Source of the DNA: JAXHUE01 sp034189655
GTDB lineage: Bacteria > Chloroflexota > Dehalococcoidia > E44-bin15
Direction: 5' to 3'
NCBI GenBank assembly: GCA_034189655.1
Contig: JAXHUE010000002.1
Location: 1-64,000 of the forward strand
DNA: 64,000 nt
In this document: positions 25,038 to 35,197 of the stretch, in pieces
Numbering within the stretch: position 1 is the first letter of the stretch
Layout: each line of letters begins with the position of its first letter
The notes under the pieces: model-generated
Databases searched by the model: none
Seen by the model: only the letters and a program-made list of their open reading frames with translations
What the model was told of the DNA's origin: nothing
Position numbers and translations under genes: made by a program

Positions 25038-27140
25038 CTATGGCTCCTTCAGGGCCTGTGCCATGAGCTCGGCGACGTCCATGGACTTGAAGCTCTCCGT
25101 AGCCCCCTTGGCCTTTATGGCGTCCTCGAACATCTGCAGGCAGTAGGGGCAGGCGGTGGCCACGATGTCGGCCTTGGTGGCCATCGCCTGGTCGATGCGC
25201 ATCTCGCTTATGCGCTCGCCCTTCTCCTCTATCCAGAAGTGGCCGCCGCCCCCGCCGCAGCAGAAGGCCCGGTTGCGGCAGCGTTCCATCTCCACCAGCT
25301 TGGCCTGGGGTATGCCCTTGACGATGGCGCGGGGGTCGTCGTAGATATCGTTGTGCCGCCCCAGGTAGCAGGCGTCGTGGTAGGTCACGGTCTGGCCCAG
25401 CCCCTTGTCGAGCTTGAGCCTGCCCTGTTGTAGCAGTTCGGCGAGGAGCTCGGAGTGGTGCACCACCTCGTAGCTGCTGCCGAACTGGGGGTACTCGTTC
25501 TTTATGGTGTTGTAGCAGTGGGGGCAACTGGTCACGATCTTCTTCACCCCGTACTTGTTGAAGGTCTCTATGTTCTTCTGCGCCTGCATCTGGAAGAGGT
25601 ACTCGTTGCCCAGGCGCCGCGAGGGGTCGCCACAGCAGGTCTCCTCGTCGCAGAGCAGCCCCACCTTGAGGCCGGCGGCCTTGAGCAGCTCGGCGACGCA
25701 CACCGCCACCTTCATGTTCCTCTCTTCCAGGGCGGCGGCACACCCCACGAAGTACAGGACGTCCACCTCGCTGTCCTCGGAGAGGATGGTGACGTCCACG
25801 GGCAGGCACCACTCGCCCCTGCCTACGGTGGTGCCGCGGCAGCTATGGCCGCGGTCCTCGATGCACCTCAAGGTGCCCTCGGCGGTCTCCGGCATCTCGG
25901 CCTGCTCCAGCACCAGGTAGCGGCGCATGTCCACTATCTTATCGATGTGCTCGATGTACACCGGGCAGGCCTCCATGCAGGCGCGGCAGGTGGTGCAGTC
26001 CCAGAGCTCCTCGGCGGTCACCACGTCGCCCACCATGGCGGTGCCGTTGTCCCCCGGGGTGCCGCCACCCTCGGCGTGGGCCTTGGTGGTGATGAGGCCG
26101 GGGCCCACTTCGAGCCAGTGCCGTTTCAAGTCCTGTATCACCTTCTTCGGCGAGAGCGCCTTGCCTGAGAGGTAGGCTGGGCAGTTGTCCTGGCAGCGAC
26201 CGCAGCGGGTGCACGAGTCGAGGTCGAGGAGCTGCTTCCAGGTGAAGTCCTCGACCTTGCCCACGCCGTAGGTCTCGGCCTCCTCCAGGTCGAGGGGGGC
26301 CAGGGCACCCTTGGGCCGCGATGTCTTGAAGAACACGTTGAACGGGGCGACCACTATGTGGGCCAGAGAGGAGAAGGTGAGTGCCACGTAGACTATGGCC
26401 CCCAGTGCCAGCACGGTGTGGAACCACCACAGGCCGCTGTGGGTCGCCAGCAGCGCCCCCGATGAGACGCCGCCGAACATCTGCGCCACCACCCAGCCGC
26501 CGGGGGACCACAGCGCCCACGCCGGGTTGTAGGGGCCAAACGCGGGGTAGATCTCCTGGAAGACGAGGGGGTTGGCCGTGAAGTAGGCGATGCGCACCCC
26601 CTCGATCACGAACCCGGTGAGCACTATGACCACTATCAGCGACAGGGCTATGGCGTTCTCCGGCCTGTTGTCGAGACGTGAGGGCCTCTGGATGTATCGC
26701 CTGTAGGCGGCGATTATCACCCCGATTATCACCAGTATGCCGAATATGTCCACGGCGAGGGAAAGCCCCAGGTACGGGGCCCCCCACAGGCCGTGCACCA
26801 CGTCGCTGCCGACCGCCGCGCTCACACCGTAGTGGGTGATGAAGTCGACCGCGGCCCCCAGGAGGAATACCAGACACCCAATGAATATCAGGAAGTGCAT
26901 TATCCCGGGATAGGGCTCTCTGAAGAAGCGCCGGTGTATGAAGCCGTCCAGTATCCCGATCTTGATGAAGGACCACACCCTCTGGCCCAGGTTGTCTACC
27001 CTGTTGTCGGGCCTCCCCAGCCGCCACAGCCGGTAGCGCTTGTATATTCCCCAGGCGAGGAGTATGGCCAGCGGGATAAGCAGGAAGTAGAGGATATAGC
27101 CATACTGCCCTATGTTCCAGAATATCTCTCTGGTCGGCAT
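25038..27140 (-). CDS. Membrane-bound HdrD-like (Fe-S) oxidoreductase, likely ETF:quinone oxidoreductase type
   Basis: A 700-residue fusion. Residues 1-275 hold about six membrane helices with several histidines (GIMHFLIF, VVHGLWG, WWFHT), a NarI/HdrE-like heme-b region. Residues 310-400 carry two 4Fe-4S motifs (CTRCGRCQDNCP and CTTCRACMEACP). Two CCG domains follow: CDEETCCG...SCPHC (about 500-550) and FCCGGGGGHFW...ACPYC (about 635-675). This architecture is known from heterodisulfide-reductase-like proteins and from the DUF224 membrane proteins that pass electrons from electron-transfer flavoprotein to menaquinone in fatty-acid degraders; the acyl-CoA genes nearby favour the latter. ATG 27140 follows GGAGG. 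Confidence 0.88.
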   Translation of the reverse strand: MPTREIFWNIGQYGYILYFLLIPLAILLAWGIYKRYRLWRLGRPDNRVDNLGQRVWSFIKIGILDGFIHRRFFREPYPGIMHFLIFIGCLVFLLGAAVDFITHYGVSAAVGSDVVHGLWGAPYLGLSLAVDIFGILVIIGVIIAAYRRYIQRPSRLDNRPENAIALSLIVVIVLTGFVIEGVRIAYFTANPLVFQEIYPAFGPYNPAWALWSPGGWVVAQMFGGVSSGALLATHSGLWWFHTVLALGAIVYVALTFSSLAHIVVAPFNVFFKTSRPKGALAPLDLEEAETYGVGKVEDFTWKQLLDLDSCTRCGRCQDNCPAYLSGKALSPKKVIQDLKRHWLEVGPGLITTKAHAEGGGTPGDNGTAMVGDVVTAEELWDCTTCRACMEACPVYIEHIDKIVDMRRYLVLEQAEMPETAEGTLRCIEDRGHSCRGTTVGRGEWCLPVDVTILSEDSEVDVLYFVGCAAALEERNMKVAVCVAELLKAAGLKVGLLCDEETCCGDPSRRLGNEYLFQMQAQKNIETFNKYGVKKIVTSCPHCYNTIKNEYPQFGSSYEVVHHSELLAELLQQGRLKLDKGLGQTVTYHDACYLGRHNDIYDDPRAIVKGIPQAKLVEMERCRNRAFCCGGGGGHFWIEEKGERISEMRIDQAMATKADIVATACPYCLQMFEDAIKAKGATESFKSMDVAELMAQALKEP

Positions 27141-27187
27141 GCCGCTATCCTCCTCGGCTCCATAGAGTGTATCTGGGTGTCTGTGAT

Positions 27188-27216
27188 AGTGTAGCACACA
27201 GCGAAGGCTTTGCCAA
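27188..27216 (-). promoter_or_regulatory. Promoter of the membrane Fe-S oxidoreductase gene
   Basis: Minus strand: TTGGCA (27211-27216), 17-bp spacer, TACACT (27188-27193). Confidence 0.65.
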
Positions 27217-27238
27217 GTGTGGGGCGGCCCCAGGTGCC

Positions 27239-27267
27239 TTGTGTGCCGCCGCGGCGAAAGTTATAAT
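27239..27267 (+). promoter_or_regulatory. Promoter of the 131-residue hypothetical gene
   Basis: Plus strand: TTGTGT (27239-27244), 17-bp spacer, perfect TATAAT (27262-27267), about 29 bp before the ATG. It overlaps nothing but is back to back with the minus-strand promoter at 27188. Confidence 0.65.
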
Positions 27268-27295
27268 CGTAGTGAGCGCGGCGAAAGGAGGCGAT

Positions 27296-27691
27296 ATGGC
27301 AGAGAAGGGGCTGGACCCCCTGACCCAGAGGGCACGGGTGGATGTGCTGCTGGAGAGGACGGCGATGCAGCTCAAGGAGGCGCTCCACGAGGTGGTGCCA
27401 CAGCTAGAGCCCTTTCCCCTGTTCATGGGGAGCCTGGTCACCAGGGCCATCGAGGCCGAGCCCGGGGCCGCGGCGAAGGCGGAGCGCGGCTGCGTCGTGG
27501 TGTGCCCCGACGGAGAGCTCTACGAGTACGTGTTCTCCATGACGTTCGGGGGACTGTACCCTGAGCCGTCCGGTCGCGAGGAGCTTAAGAAGCTCGACCT
27601 GCCTCCCCAGGACTACATCCCCTACGCGTATAACGCCATCTGCGAGATTACCAGGCTGCTCCTCGACAGGGGGGAAGGCAGGGGGATTTAA
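27296..27691 (+). CDS. Hypothetical protein, 131 residues
   Basis: A soluble, acidic and mildly hydrophobic protein that I do not recognise. It begins MAEKGLDPLTQRARVDVLLE, has a predicted helical first half and a central strand pair around GCVVVCPDGELYEYVFSM. The last third contains LDLPPQDYIPYAYNAICEIT. No signal peptide, membrane span or cysteine motif is seen. The ATG at 27296 follows AAAGGAGG and has its own promoter; the open frame up to 27167 covers the promoter and is rejected. It is a single-gene unit convergent with moaC. Confidence 0.72.
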   Translation: MAEKGLDPLTQRARVDVLLERTAMQLKEALHEVVPQLEPFPLFMGSLVTRAIEAEPGAAAKAERGCVVVCPDGELYEYVFSMTFGGLYPEPSGREELKKLDLPPQDYIPYAYNAICEITRLLLDRGEGRGI

Positions 27692-27722
27692 AGGGGGATA
27701 AGGGCAGGGGGGTGGAGCAGCG

Positions 27723-28184
27723 TTACTCCAGCACCACCGTACCGCTCTTGCCGCCGCTCTTCCTGGCAAGCCGTATCCCCTCGATGTGCATGCCGCGGTC
27801 TACCGCCTTGCACATATCGTAGATGGAGAGTGCGGCCGCTGAGACCGCGGTTAAGGCCTCCATCTCGACCCCGGTCTTTGCCGCAGCCTTAGCCCTGGCG
27901 ATGATATCGACGCCGTCCTCGCCGAGCTCGAACTCCACGCTCACCTCGTCGAGCGCGAGTGGATGGCACAGGGGGATGAGCTGGGAGGTGTTCTTGGCGG
28001 CCATGATCCCCGCCACCTGGGCCACGGCCAGGACGTCCCCCTTGGTCATCTTGCCCTCCTTGATCAGGGAAACGGTCTCGGGTTTCATGGTGACCCGGCC
28101 CCTGGCCACGGCCTCGCGGTCGGTGACCCCTTTGGAGGCCACGTCTATCATCCTCACCGGGTGCAGCCGCTCTTTCGAGGACAT
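27723..28184 (-). CDS. moaC: Cyclic pyranopterin monophosphate synthase
   Basis: A 153-residue MoaC, second step of molybdopterin synthesis (3',8-cyclo-GTP to cPMP). Clear motifs are RMIDVASKGVTDREAVARG, IPLCHPLALDEV (active site), AKTGVEMEALTAVSAAALS and the C-terminal RKSGGKSG. The ATG at 28184 lies six bases after GGGAGG and 2 bp after the moaA stop. The larger frame upstream is a shadow of moaA. Confidence 0.97.
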   Translation of the reverse strand: MSSKERLHPVRMIDVASKGVTDREAVARGRVTMKPETVSLIKEGKMTKGDVLAVAQVAGIMAAKNTSQLIPLCHPLALDEVSVEFELGEDGVDIIARAKAAAKTGVEMEALTAVSAAALSIYDMCKAVDRGMHIEGIRLARKSGGKSGTVVLE

Positions 28185-28186
28185 CT

Positions 28187-29164
28187 CTAACCTCCCACCT
28201 GGTGCATGGCGCGCCCTTTGAGCGCTGCGCCTGTCTCCAGGTGGTGCCTCTCCGGCTTCCGTGCCACCGCCTGCTGGATGATGCGCTTTAACCCCTCCGA
28301 GGAGGCGCCCTGGCGCAAGGGGCCCCTGATGTCTATCTCGTCGTCGCTGAGCAGGCACGGGCGCAGCCTGCCGTCCGCGGTGAGGCGCAGGCGATTGCAC
28401 TTGAAGCAGAAGTGCTCGCTCAAGGCATTGATGAACCCCACCGTCCCCTGTGCCCCGGGGAAGCGGTAGTACCTGGCGGGGCCGTTGCCCTTGCTGGGCA
28501 GTGAAGGCTCCAGTGGCCCCAGTGTGAGCAGGCGCTCCCATAGCTCGCCCGGCGCCACGAACTGAAGGGCGTCGTCTTCTTTGAAGGGCATGGGCTCGAT
28601 GAAGCGCACGTGCCACCCCTCCTCTATAGTCATGCGGGCGAAGGCCAGCACCTCGTCGTCGTTCACCCCACGGATGACCACCATGTTTATCTTGAGCGGC
28701 TCCAGGCCCACCTCTTTCGCCGCCTCGATGCCGCCCAGCACGTCTGCCAGGCGGTCGAAGCTGGTGATGCGCTGGTACCTCCCGCTGTCGAGCGAGTCCA
28801 GGCTCACGTTGACCCGGTGCAGCCCTGCCTCCTTGAGCTCGGCGGCGTACCGCTTGAGCAGGACGCCGTTGGTGGTGAGGGAGATATCGTCGATGCCTGT
28901 GACCTGGGAGAGCATGCTCACCAGGGTGGCCAGCCCCGACCTCACCAGCGGCTCGCCGCCGGTGAGACGCACTTTGTTTATGCCCAGCTCTGCCGCTGCC
29001 CGGGCTATCGCCGCGATCTCTTCATAGGTCAGCATGTCGCTGCGCGGGAGCAACTGGATGCCGTGGAGGGGCATACAGTATACGCAGCGCAGGTTGCAGC
29101 GGTCGGTAACCGAAATCCTCAAGTAGTTTATGGGGCGCTGAAATGAGTCGGAGAGCCCTGTCAT
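28187..29164 (-). CDS. moaA: GTP 3',8-cyclase
   Basis: A 325-residue radical SAM enzyme catalysing the first step of molybdopterin synthesis. The N-terminal cluster motif is CNLRCVYCMP; GGEPLVRSGL follows; the C-terminal auxiliary 4Fe-4S cluster is held by CFKCNRLRL and the downstream Cys in RPCLL. The usual terminal GG dipeptide is present (QVGG). The ATG at 29164 has only a weak GAGAAG ahead. It forms a two-gene unit with moaC; other moa and moe genes are outside the window. Confidence 0.96.
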   Translation of the reverse strand: MTGLSDSFQRPINYLRISVTDRCNLRCVYCMPLHGIQLLPRSDMLTYEEIAAIARAAAELGINKVRLTGGEPLVRSGLATLVSMLSQVTGIDDISLTTNGVLLKRYAAELKEAGLHRVNVSLDSLDSGRYQRITSFDRLADVLGGIEAAKEVGLEPLKINMVVIRGVNDDEVLAFARMTIEEGWHVRFIEPMPFKEDDALQFVAPGELWERLLTLGPLEPSLPSKGNGPARYYRFPGAQGTVGFINALSEHFCFKCNRLRLTADGRLRPCLLSDDEIDIRGPLRQGASSEGLKRIIQQAVARKPERHHLETGAALKGRAMHQVGG

Positions 29165-29230
29165 CTCTTCTCACGTTTCACATAGTAGTGAGACCACCGA
29201 GGGCGCGGTCGAGGCCTGCCCTCTATTACC

Positions 29231-29260
29231 AGTGTACCACCGACCGCCGTGAGATGTCGA
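29231..29260 (-). promoter_or_regulatory. Promoter of moaA-moaC
   Basis: Minus strand: TCGACA (29255-29260), 18-bp spacer, TACACT (29231-29236), within the 116-bp gap after rdgB. Confidence 0.5.
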
Positions 29261-29280
29261 TAGCCGGCCCGGCCTCTGGT

Positions 29281-29901
29281 CTAGGGCCCTTGGGGCCGGC
29301 GGGCCAAGGCCTCGAGCGCGTCGCGTGCCCTCCACGCCGCCTGGCCGCGGTGGCTGAGCTCGTTCTTCTCTTCCATGGAGAGCTGGGCCATGGTCTTCCC
29401 CAGCGCGGGGAGATAGAACACGGGGTCGTAGCCAAAGCCGTGCTCGCCCTCTGGCTCCATGGTGATCACCCCCGGGCACTCCCCCCGGCAGAGTGTCACC
29501 TCTCCATCCGGTGCGGCGATGGCGATGACACAGACAAAGCGGGCCGCCCTCTCTCCCCGGGGGACGCCCGCCAGCTTGTCCAGCAGATAGTGTATCCTCT
29601 CCCTGTCGGTGGCCCCTTCGCCGGCGTAGCGCGCGGAGCGGACGCCGGGCTCTCCGCCCAGGGCGTCTACCTCCAGGCCGGAGTCATCGGCCAAGGTGGT
29701 GAGACCGCTCTGGGCGGCATAGGCGCGGGCCTTCATGGCGGCGTTCTCCTCGAAGGTGGCCCCGGTCTCGCTCACCTCCGTGTCGATTCCCAGGTCGGCA
29801 AGGGTGGTGAGCTGCCACGGTATCCCTTCGAGGAGACGCGCGTACTCGCGGGCCTTGGCCCGGTTCCCTGTGGCCAGGAGGAGCGTAGGCCACTGGCTCA
29901 T
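29281..29901 (-). CDS. rdgB: XTP/dITP pyrophosphatase (HAM1/RdgB)
   Basis: A 206-residue Ham1-family house-cleaning pyrophosphatase removing ITP, dITP and XTP. TLLLATGNRAKAREYARLL at the start, ATFEENAAMKA, LADDSGLEVDALGG, GFGYDPVFYLP and the C-terminal SHRGQAAW are diagnostic. The ATG at 29901 overlaps the stop of the FBP aldolase/phosphatase gene by one base (TAATG). The frame continues upstream as a shadow of that gene and is not used. Confidence 0.96.
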   Translation of the reverse strand: MSQWPTLLLATGNRAKAREYARLLEGIPWQLTTLADLGIDTEVSETGATFEENAAMKARAYAAQSGLTTLADDSGLEVDALGGEPGVRSARYAGEGATDRERIHYLLDKLAGVPRGERAARFVCVIAIAAPDGEVTLCRGECPGVITMEPEGEHGFGYDPVFYLPALGKTMAQLSMEEKNELSHRGQAAWRARDALEALARRPQGP

Positions 29902-30989
29902 TACAGGTCGGTGAATCTCCCCTCCAGCTTCTTCATCACCTGGGGCATGGTGGTGTACTCCATCTCCTCCAGGGGGAGGCGGTGCGGCTCGAAGGGCCCG
30001 TGACGGCGCATGTACTCGGCCACCTCTCCAGCGATCTGCCTGGCCTTGTCGAAGCTGGGGTCGTCGAACATGTCGCGCGGGCCCACCAGCTTGCCCCCAG
30101 AGAGCTGGAAGCCGGCGGCGGTCACCCGTGGCGGGCCGTCGAAGCGGGTGGGGTTGGCCTCCCTGGTGGCCACCGGCATGAGCGGGCCGTTGTGTGAGCC
30201 GCGCATCCACCCCTCCACGAGCAGGGGGTGGGTGAAGGGCTCCAGCACCTCGCCCACGGCAGGGAACTCGCCCTGGGAGCGCACGATGCAGACGGGGTCG
30301 TCCTTGCCCACGTACCTGCCGGCGATCAACGCCAGGCGCTGCGTGGAGGATACCGCGGCGATGCCATTGGAGGCGCGGTTGTAGACCGCCTTGACCATGA
30401 AGCGCGACGGGGCCCCGATGAAAACCAGCATGTCATAGATCTCGTCGGGGGCATCGAAGGTGATCTGCTTGCTCTCCTTTATGTCCTGAACCTCGAAGCG
30501 GAAGCCGCCGTGCATGTTATCGGCGATGACCAGACCTATGGTGTTGAAGGGGTCGGCGAACATCTTGTACAGCGGCATGTTCCATGCCCCTGCCGATGTC
30601 TTGTCGGCCATGAAGACGATGATGGTCTCGGCACCGCGCTCCTCGAACTCCATCTCGGCCACCCCCGGTCCCATGCCTTTGACGTTGCCGGAGAAGGCCT
30701 CGGAGAGGAGGTCCTGTCCCGCCCCGTGGAGCTTCAATTCCTTGGCCACCTTGGTGCCATCGAGGAAGGTGTTCCACGCCAGCTTGTGGATGGCCTCGTC
30801 CTCTACGCCGCGCTCGTGGGTCATGATGAGCTGGAGGTCGTCGCCGCAGTTGGTGACGCAGAAGTCCACCAGCATCTTGCCCCTCTCTCGCTCAAGGCAC
30901 TCATGGGCCTTCTCCAGCACCAGGGGGTGAGAGCTTGAGTGCCCCACGTACCCGCCGATGTCGGCCTTGATGACGCTCAGTGTTATCAT
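29901..30989 (-). CDS. Bifunctional fructose-1,6-bisphosphate aldolase/phosphatase
   Basis: A 362-residue protein of the archaeal-type FBP aldolase/phosphatase family, which condenses triose phosphates and dephosphorylates the product to fructose-6-phosphate in one direction (gluconeogenesis). It begins TLSVIKADIGGYVGHSS with the metal-binding Asp and His, has CGDDLQLIMTHERG, GADKTS-like MADKTSAGAWNMPLY, and DNMHGGFRFEVQDI. Length and motifs fit the family throughout. The ATG follows GGAGG. It is 23 bp downstream of the acyl-CoA mutase gene. Confidence 0.94.
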   Translation of the reverse strand: MITLSVIKADIGGYVGHSSSHPLVLEKAHECLERERGKMLVDFCVTNCGDDLQLIMTHERGVEDEAIHKLAWNTFLDGTKVAKELKLHGAGQDLLSEAFSGNVKGMGPGVAEMEFEERGAETIIVFMADKTSAGAWNMPLYKMFADPFNTIGLVIADNMHGGFRFEVQDIKESKQITFDAPDEIYDMLVFIGAPSRFMVKAVYNRASNGIAAVSSTQRLALIAGRYVGKDDPVCIVRSQGEFPAVGEVLEPFTHPLLVEGWMRGSHNGPLMPVATREANPTRFDGPPRVTAAGFQLSGGKLVGPRDMFDDPSFDKARQIAGEVAEYMRRHGPFEPHRLPLEEMEYTTMPQVMKKLEGRFTDL

Positions 30990-31012
30990 ATCTATGCTCC
31001 TCCTTTCTCTCG

Positions 31013-32677
<1,665 letters not shown>

Positions 32678-32698
32678 GCTATGCCCCCGGACTCCGCT

Positions 32699-33235
32699 CT
32701 AGTAATCGATACCCCTCCGCGCCTCGATGCCTCTCTGGAAGGGGTGTTTTACGTCTGTCATCGCTGTCACCAGGTCGGCCCTGTCGATGAGCCTGGGGTC
32801 GGCGTGGCGGCCAGTGAGGATGAGCTCAACGTTCTGTGGCCTGTCCTCGATGAGCTGGATGACTGCCTCGATGTCGACTAGCCCCCACGAGGCGGCCAGG
32901 TTTATCTCGTCGAGGACCACCACGTCGAAGTCGCCGCTATGGATGGCACGCCGGGCCGCCTCCAGTGCCTTTCTCGCCTCCTCCCGCTCCTCTGCCTTTA
33001 TGTCCTGCGGGTCGACGAAGTGCTCGTGGCCGTAGCTTTCGAAGCTGGCGTTGGGGAGCTGGGCGAGCGTCGTGCGCTCGCCGTACGGGTAGTCGCCCTT
33101 CATGAAGTAGATGATGTGGGCCTTGAGCCCCTGTCCCAGTGCACGCAGCACCACTCCCAGTGCCGCCGAGGTCTTGCCCTTGCCGTTACCGGTGAATACC
33201 TCTACCAGTCCCCGGGCTAGCGGTTCTCTGTCCAT
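32699..33235 (-). CDS. cobO: Cob(I)alamin adenosyltransferase, CobA/CobO type
   Basis: A 178-residue P-loop enzyme: VEVFTGNGKGKTSAALG (residues 11-27), VVLDEINLAASWG and ILTGRHADPRLIDRADLVT. It transfers the adenosyl group of ATP to corrinoids, forming the coenzyme for the mutase encoded 21 bp downstream. The ATG at 33235 gives the normal N-terminus but has no visible Shine-Dalgarno sequence; a hairpin made from TAGAG/CTCTA lies just before it. A strong promoter is 80 bp upstream. Confidence 0.95.
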   Translation of the reverse strand: MDREPLARGLVEVFTGNGKGKTSAALGVVLRALGQGLKAHIIYFMKGDYPYGERTTLAQLPNASFESYGHEHFVDPQDIKAEEREEARKALEAARRAIHSGDFDVVVLDEINLAASWGLVDIEAVIQLIEDRPQNVELILTGRHADPRLIDRADLVTAMTDVKHPFQRGIEARRGIDY

Positions 33236-33324
33236 GCCGATAGAGTAAAAAGCCGTCCTCTATTATCGATCACGAAAAAAGCTCATAGGGACGACAGGCC
33301 ATCCTCACTATTCACTGCACCTCA

Positions 33325-33353
33325 AGTCTAGCAATAGCGTGTGGGGTTGTCAA
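33325..33353 (-). promoter_or_regulatory. Promoter of cobO-mutase-FBP aldolase/phosphatase-rdgB
   Basis: Minus strand: perfect TTGACA (33348-33353), 17-bp spacer, TAGACT (33325-33330). It gives an untranslated leader of about 80 nt, rich in short inverted repeats. Confidence 0.8.
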
Positions 33354-33434
33354 TAATACTTTCGCATACATTGCGGCGGCTGAATGTACCTCGAACAGCT
33401 ATCGTCGTAGTGGGGGGAATTTTTCTGCTCGCAG

Positions 33435-33443
33435 TGATATAAT
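33435..33443 (+). promoter_or_regulatory. Extended -10 promoter of the PduO-hisHAFI genes
   Basis: TGA directly before perfect TATAAT (33438-33443); the -35 region is G-rich and poor. The ATG with GGAGGG starts 19 bases downstream. Confidence 0.6.
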
Positions 33444-33461
33444 AGCCTCCGAGGAGGGAGC

Positions 33462-33983
33462 ATGAAGACCTTCAACAAGAGGGGAGACGGTGGGGAGACC
33501 AGCCTGCTCTACGGCGGCCGGGTGTCCAAGAGCGACCAGCGCTGTGAGGCCTACGGGACCATCGACGAGGCGGTCTCTGCGCTGGGGCTGGCGCGGGCGC
33601 TGGCGGGGAAGGAGCGGGTCCGGGATATCTGCCGTGGCGTGCAGGAGGAGCTCTTCGTGGTCGGTGCTGAGCTGGCCACCGCGGAAGACCAGTACCAGAA
33701 GCTGGTGTCACGCAAGGGCGTGGTCACCGATGAGATGGTGCAGCGGCTGGAGGCCGCCATAGATGGGCTGGAGGGCGAGATGGAGATGCCCAGGGTGTTC
33801 GTCATACCGGGCGCATCGGCGGGGGGGGCGGCGCTGGACCTGGCACGCACCATAATAAGGAGGGTGGAGAGGAGGGTGGTGGAGCTTAGGGACGATGGCA
33901 AGGTGCCGAACGAGAGGGTTCTCCAGTACTTGAACAGGCTGGCCGACCTGGTATTCACACTGGCCCGCTACGAAGAGATGTAA
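33462..33983 (+). CDS. pduO: Cob(I)alamin adenosyltransferase, PduO type
   Basis: A 173-residue PduO-family enzyme: KRGDGGETSLLYGGRVSKSD at the N-terminus, YGTIDEAVSALGLAR, FVIPGASAGGAALDLARTI and RVERRVVEL near the end with the Arg residues of the ATP site. It forms adenosylcobalamin with a fold unrelated to CobO, whose gene is divergent and 226 bp away. Both enzymes being side by side suggests either different corrinoid supply routes or delivery to different mutases. The ATG follows GAGGAGGG. Acyl-CoA dehydrogenase follows after 11 bp. Confidence 0.95.
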   Translation: MKTFNKRGDGGETSLLYGGRVSKSDQRCEAYGTIDEAVSALGLARALAGKERVRDICRGVQEELFVVGAELATAEDQYQKLVSRKGVVTDEMVQRLEAAIDGLEGEMEMPRVFVIPGASAGGAALDLARTIIRRVERRVVELRDDGKVPNERVLQYLNRLADLVFTLARYEEM

Positions 33984-33994
33984 GGAGGGACGGT

Positions 33995-35197
33995 TTGCTC
34001 GATTTCAGGTTCACCGAGGGGCAGGAGCTGCTGCGCAACAACGTGAGGAGGTTCGGGCGAGACAGGGTGGCCCCCATCCTCGACCAGATGGAGGAGGAGC
34101 GGGAGATACCCGATGGTATCGTAAAAGGCCTCGCCGACATGGGGCTGGCCGCCATGTCGATTTCGGAGGCCTGGGGCGGCGGCGGCCTCGATGCCGTGGC
34201 CGCTGGCATCGCCGCCGAGGAGCTGGCCTATGCCGACAGCAGCTGCGCCATACCGGCCTTCTTTCTCATCCAGAACGCCTGGGGCTACGTGCTCGACAAG
34301 TACGGCACGGCGCAGGCAAAGGGGGAGGTGTTTCCTGCGCTAAAGAGGGGGGACGCCTTCCTCGGCATCGCCACGACGGAGCCCGACATCGGCTCTGACC
34401 TCGCAGGGATGAAGACCACCATCGCCAGGGAGGGCGATGGCTATGTGATAAATGGCGAGAAGAGCTACATCAGCGGGGTGAGGGAGGTGCAGCGCTACGG
34501 CGGCGGCTACGTGGTGCTGGCCCGCATGGCCCCGGAGCTGGGCACCAGGGGGATGACACTGTTCTACCTGCCCGTGGACGGCACTCCTGGGATCGAGATA
34601 CACTACCTGGAGGAGCTGGGACGGGAGGGGGTGTCCTGGGGCGGCTTCTACATAGACGGCGTGCACATCCCGGGGCACTACCTGATCGGCGAGGAGAACC
34701 GCGGCTTCTACATCGTGCACGAGGGCTACGAGTTCGCCCGGGGGATGATAGCGCTGGTGTGCATCGGCGCCGCCACCAGGTCGCTGGAGAACGCCATGGG
34801 CTACATGAGGGAGCGCCGCGCCTTCGGCCGCGCCATCGCCCACTACGAGGGGCTGCAGTTCGCCCTGGCCGAGGACTACAGCAGGGTCGAGGCGGCACGT
34901 CTCCTGGCCTACCGTGCCCTGTGGCTCTACGATAGGGAGCAGAAGGGGGAGGCCGTGTCCCGCTTCGAGGTGTCCAAGGCGGTGGCCATGGCCAAGATGC
35001 TGGCGCCGGTCTGGGCATTTGCCGCCATCAACGATGCCATGCAGTGGCAGGGGGCCTTCGGCTACTCCAGGAGGTGCCAGGAGCAGCGGGCGCTCAGGGG
35101 GGTGAGGTCGTTCACCCTCGCCGAGGGCTCTACGGAGGTGATGAAGCTCATCGTGGCCAGGGAGCTCTTGGGAAGGGAGTTTCTGGCGTACCGGTAG
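33995..35197 (+). CDS. Acyl-CoA dehydrogenase
   Basis: A 400-residue flavoprotein of the acyl-CoA dehydrogenase family: LGIATTEPDIGSDLAGMKTT (FAD and substrate region), RRAFGRAIAHYEGLQFALAED, and FTLAEGSTEVMKLIVARELLG at the C-terminus, where Glu of AEGSTE is the probable catalytic base. Acyl chain length and branch specificity are unknown. It starts at TTG (33995) after AAGGAGG. The stop is directly followed by the hisH ATG, so it is transcribed with a histidine operon, an odd pairing. Electrons would go to electron-transfer flavoprotein. Confidence 0.93.
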   Translation: MLDFRFTEGQELLRNNVRRFGRDRVAPILDQMEEEREIPDGIVKGLADMGLAAMSISEAWGGGGLDAVAAGIAAEELAYADSSCAIPAFFLIQNAWGYVLDKYGTAQAKGEVFPALKRGDAFLGIATTEPDIGSDLAGMKTTIAREGDGYVINGEKSYISGVREVQRYGGGYVVLARMAPELGTRGMTLFYLPVDGTPGIEIHYLEELGREGVSWGGFYIDGVHIPGHYLIGEENRGFYIVHEGYEFARGMIALVCIGAATRSLENAMGYMRERRAFGRAIAHYEGLQFALAEDYSRVEAARLLAYRALWLYDREQKGEAVSRFEVSKAVAMAKMLAPVWAFAAINDAMQWQGAFGYSRRCQEQRALRGVRSFTLAEGSTEVMKLIVARELLGREFLAYR

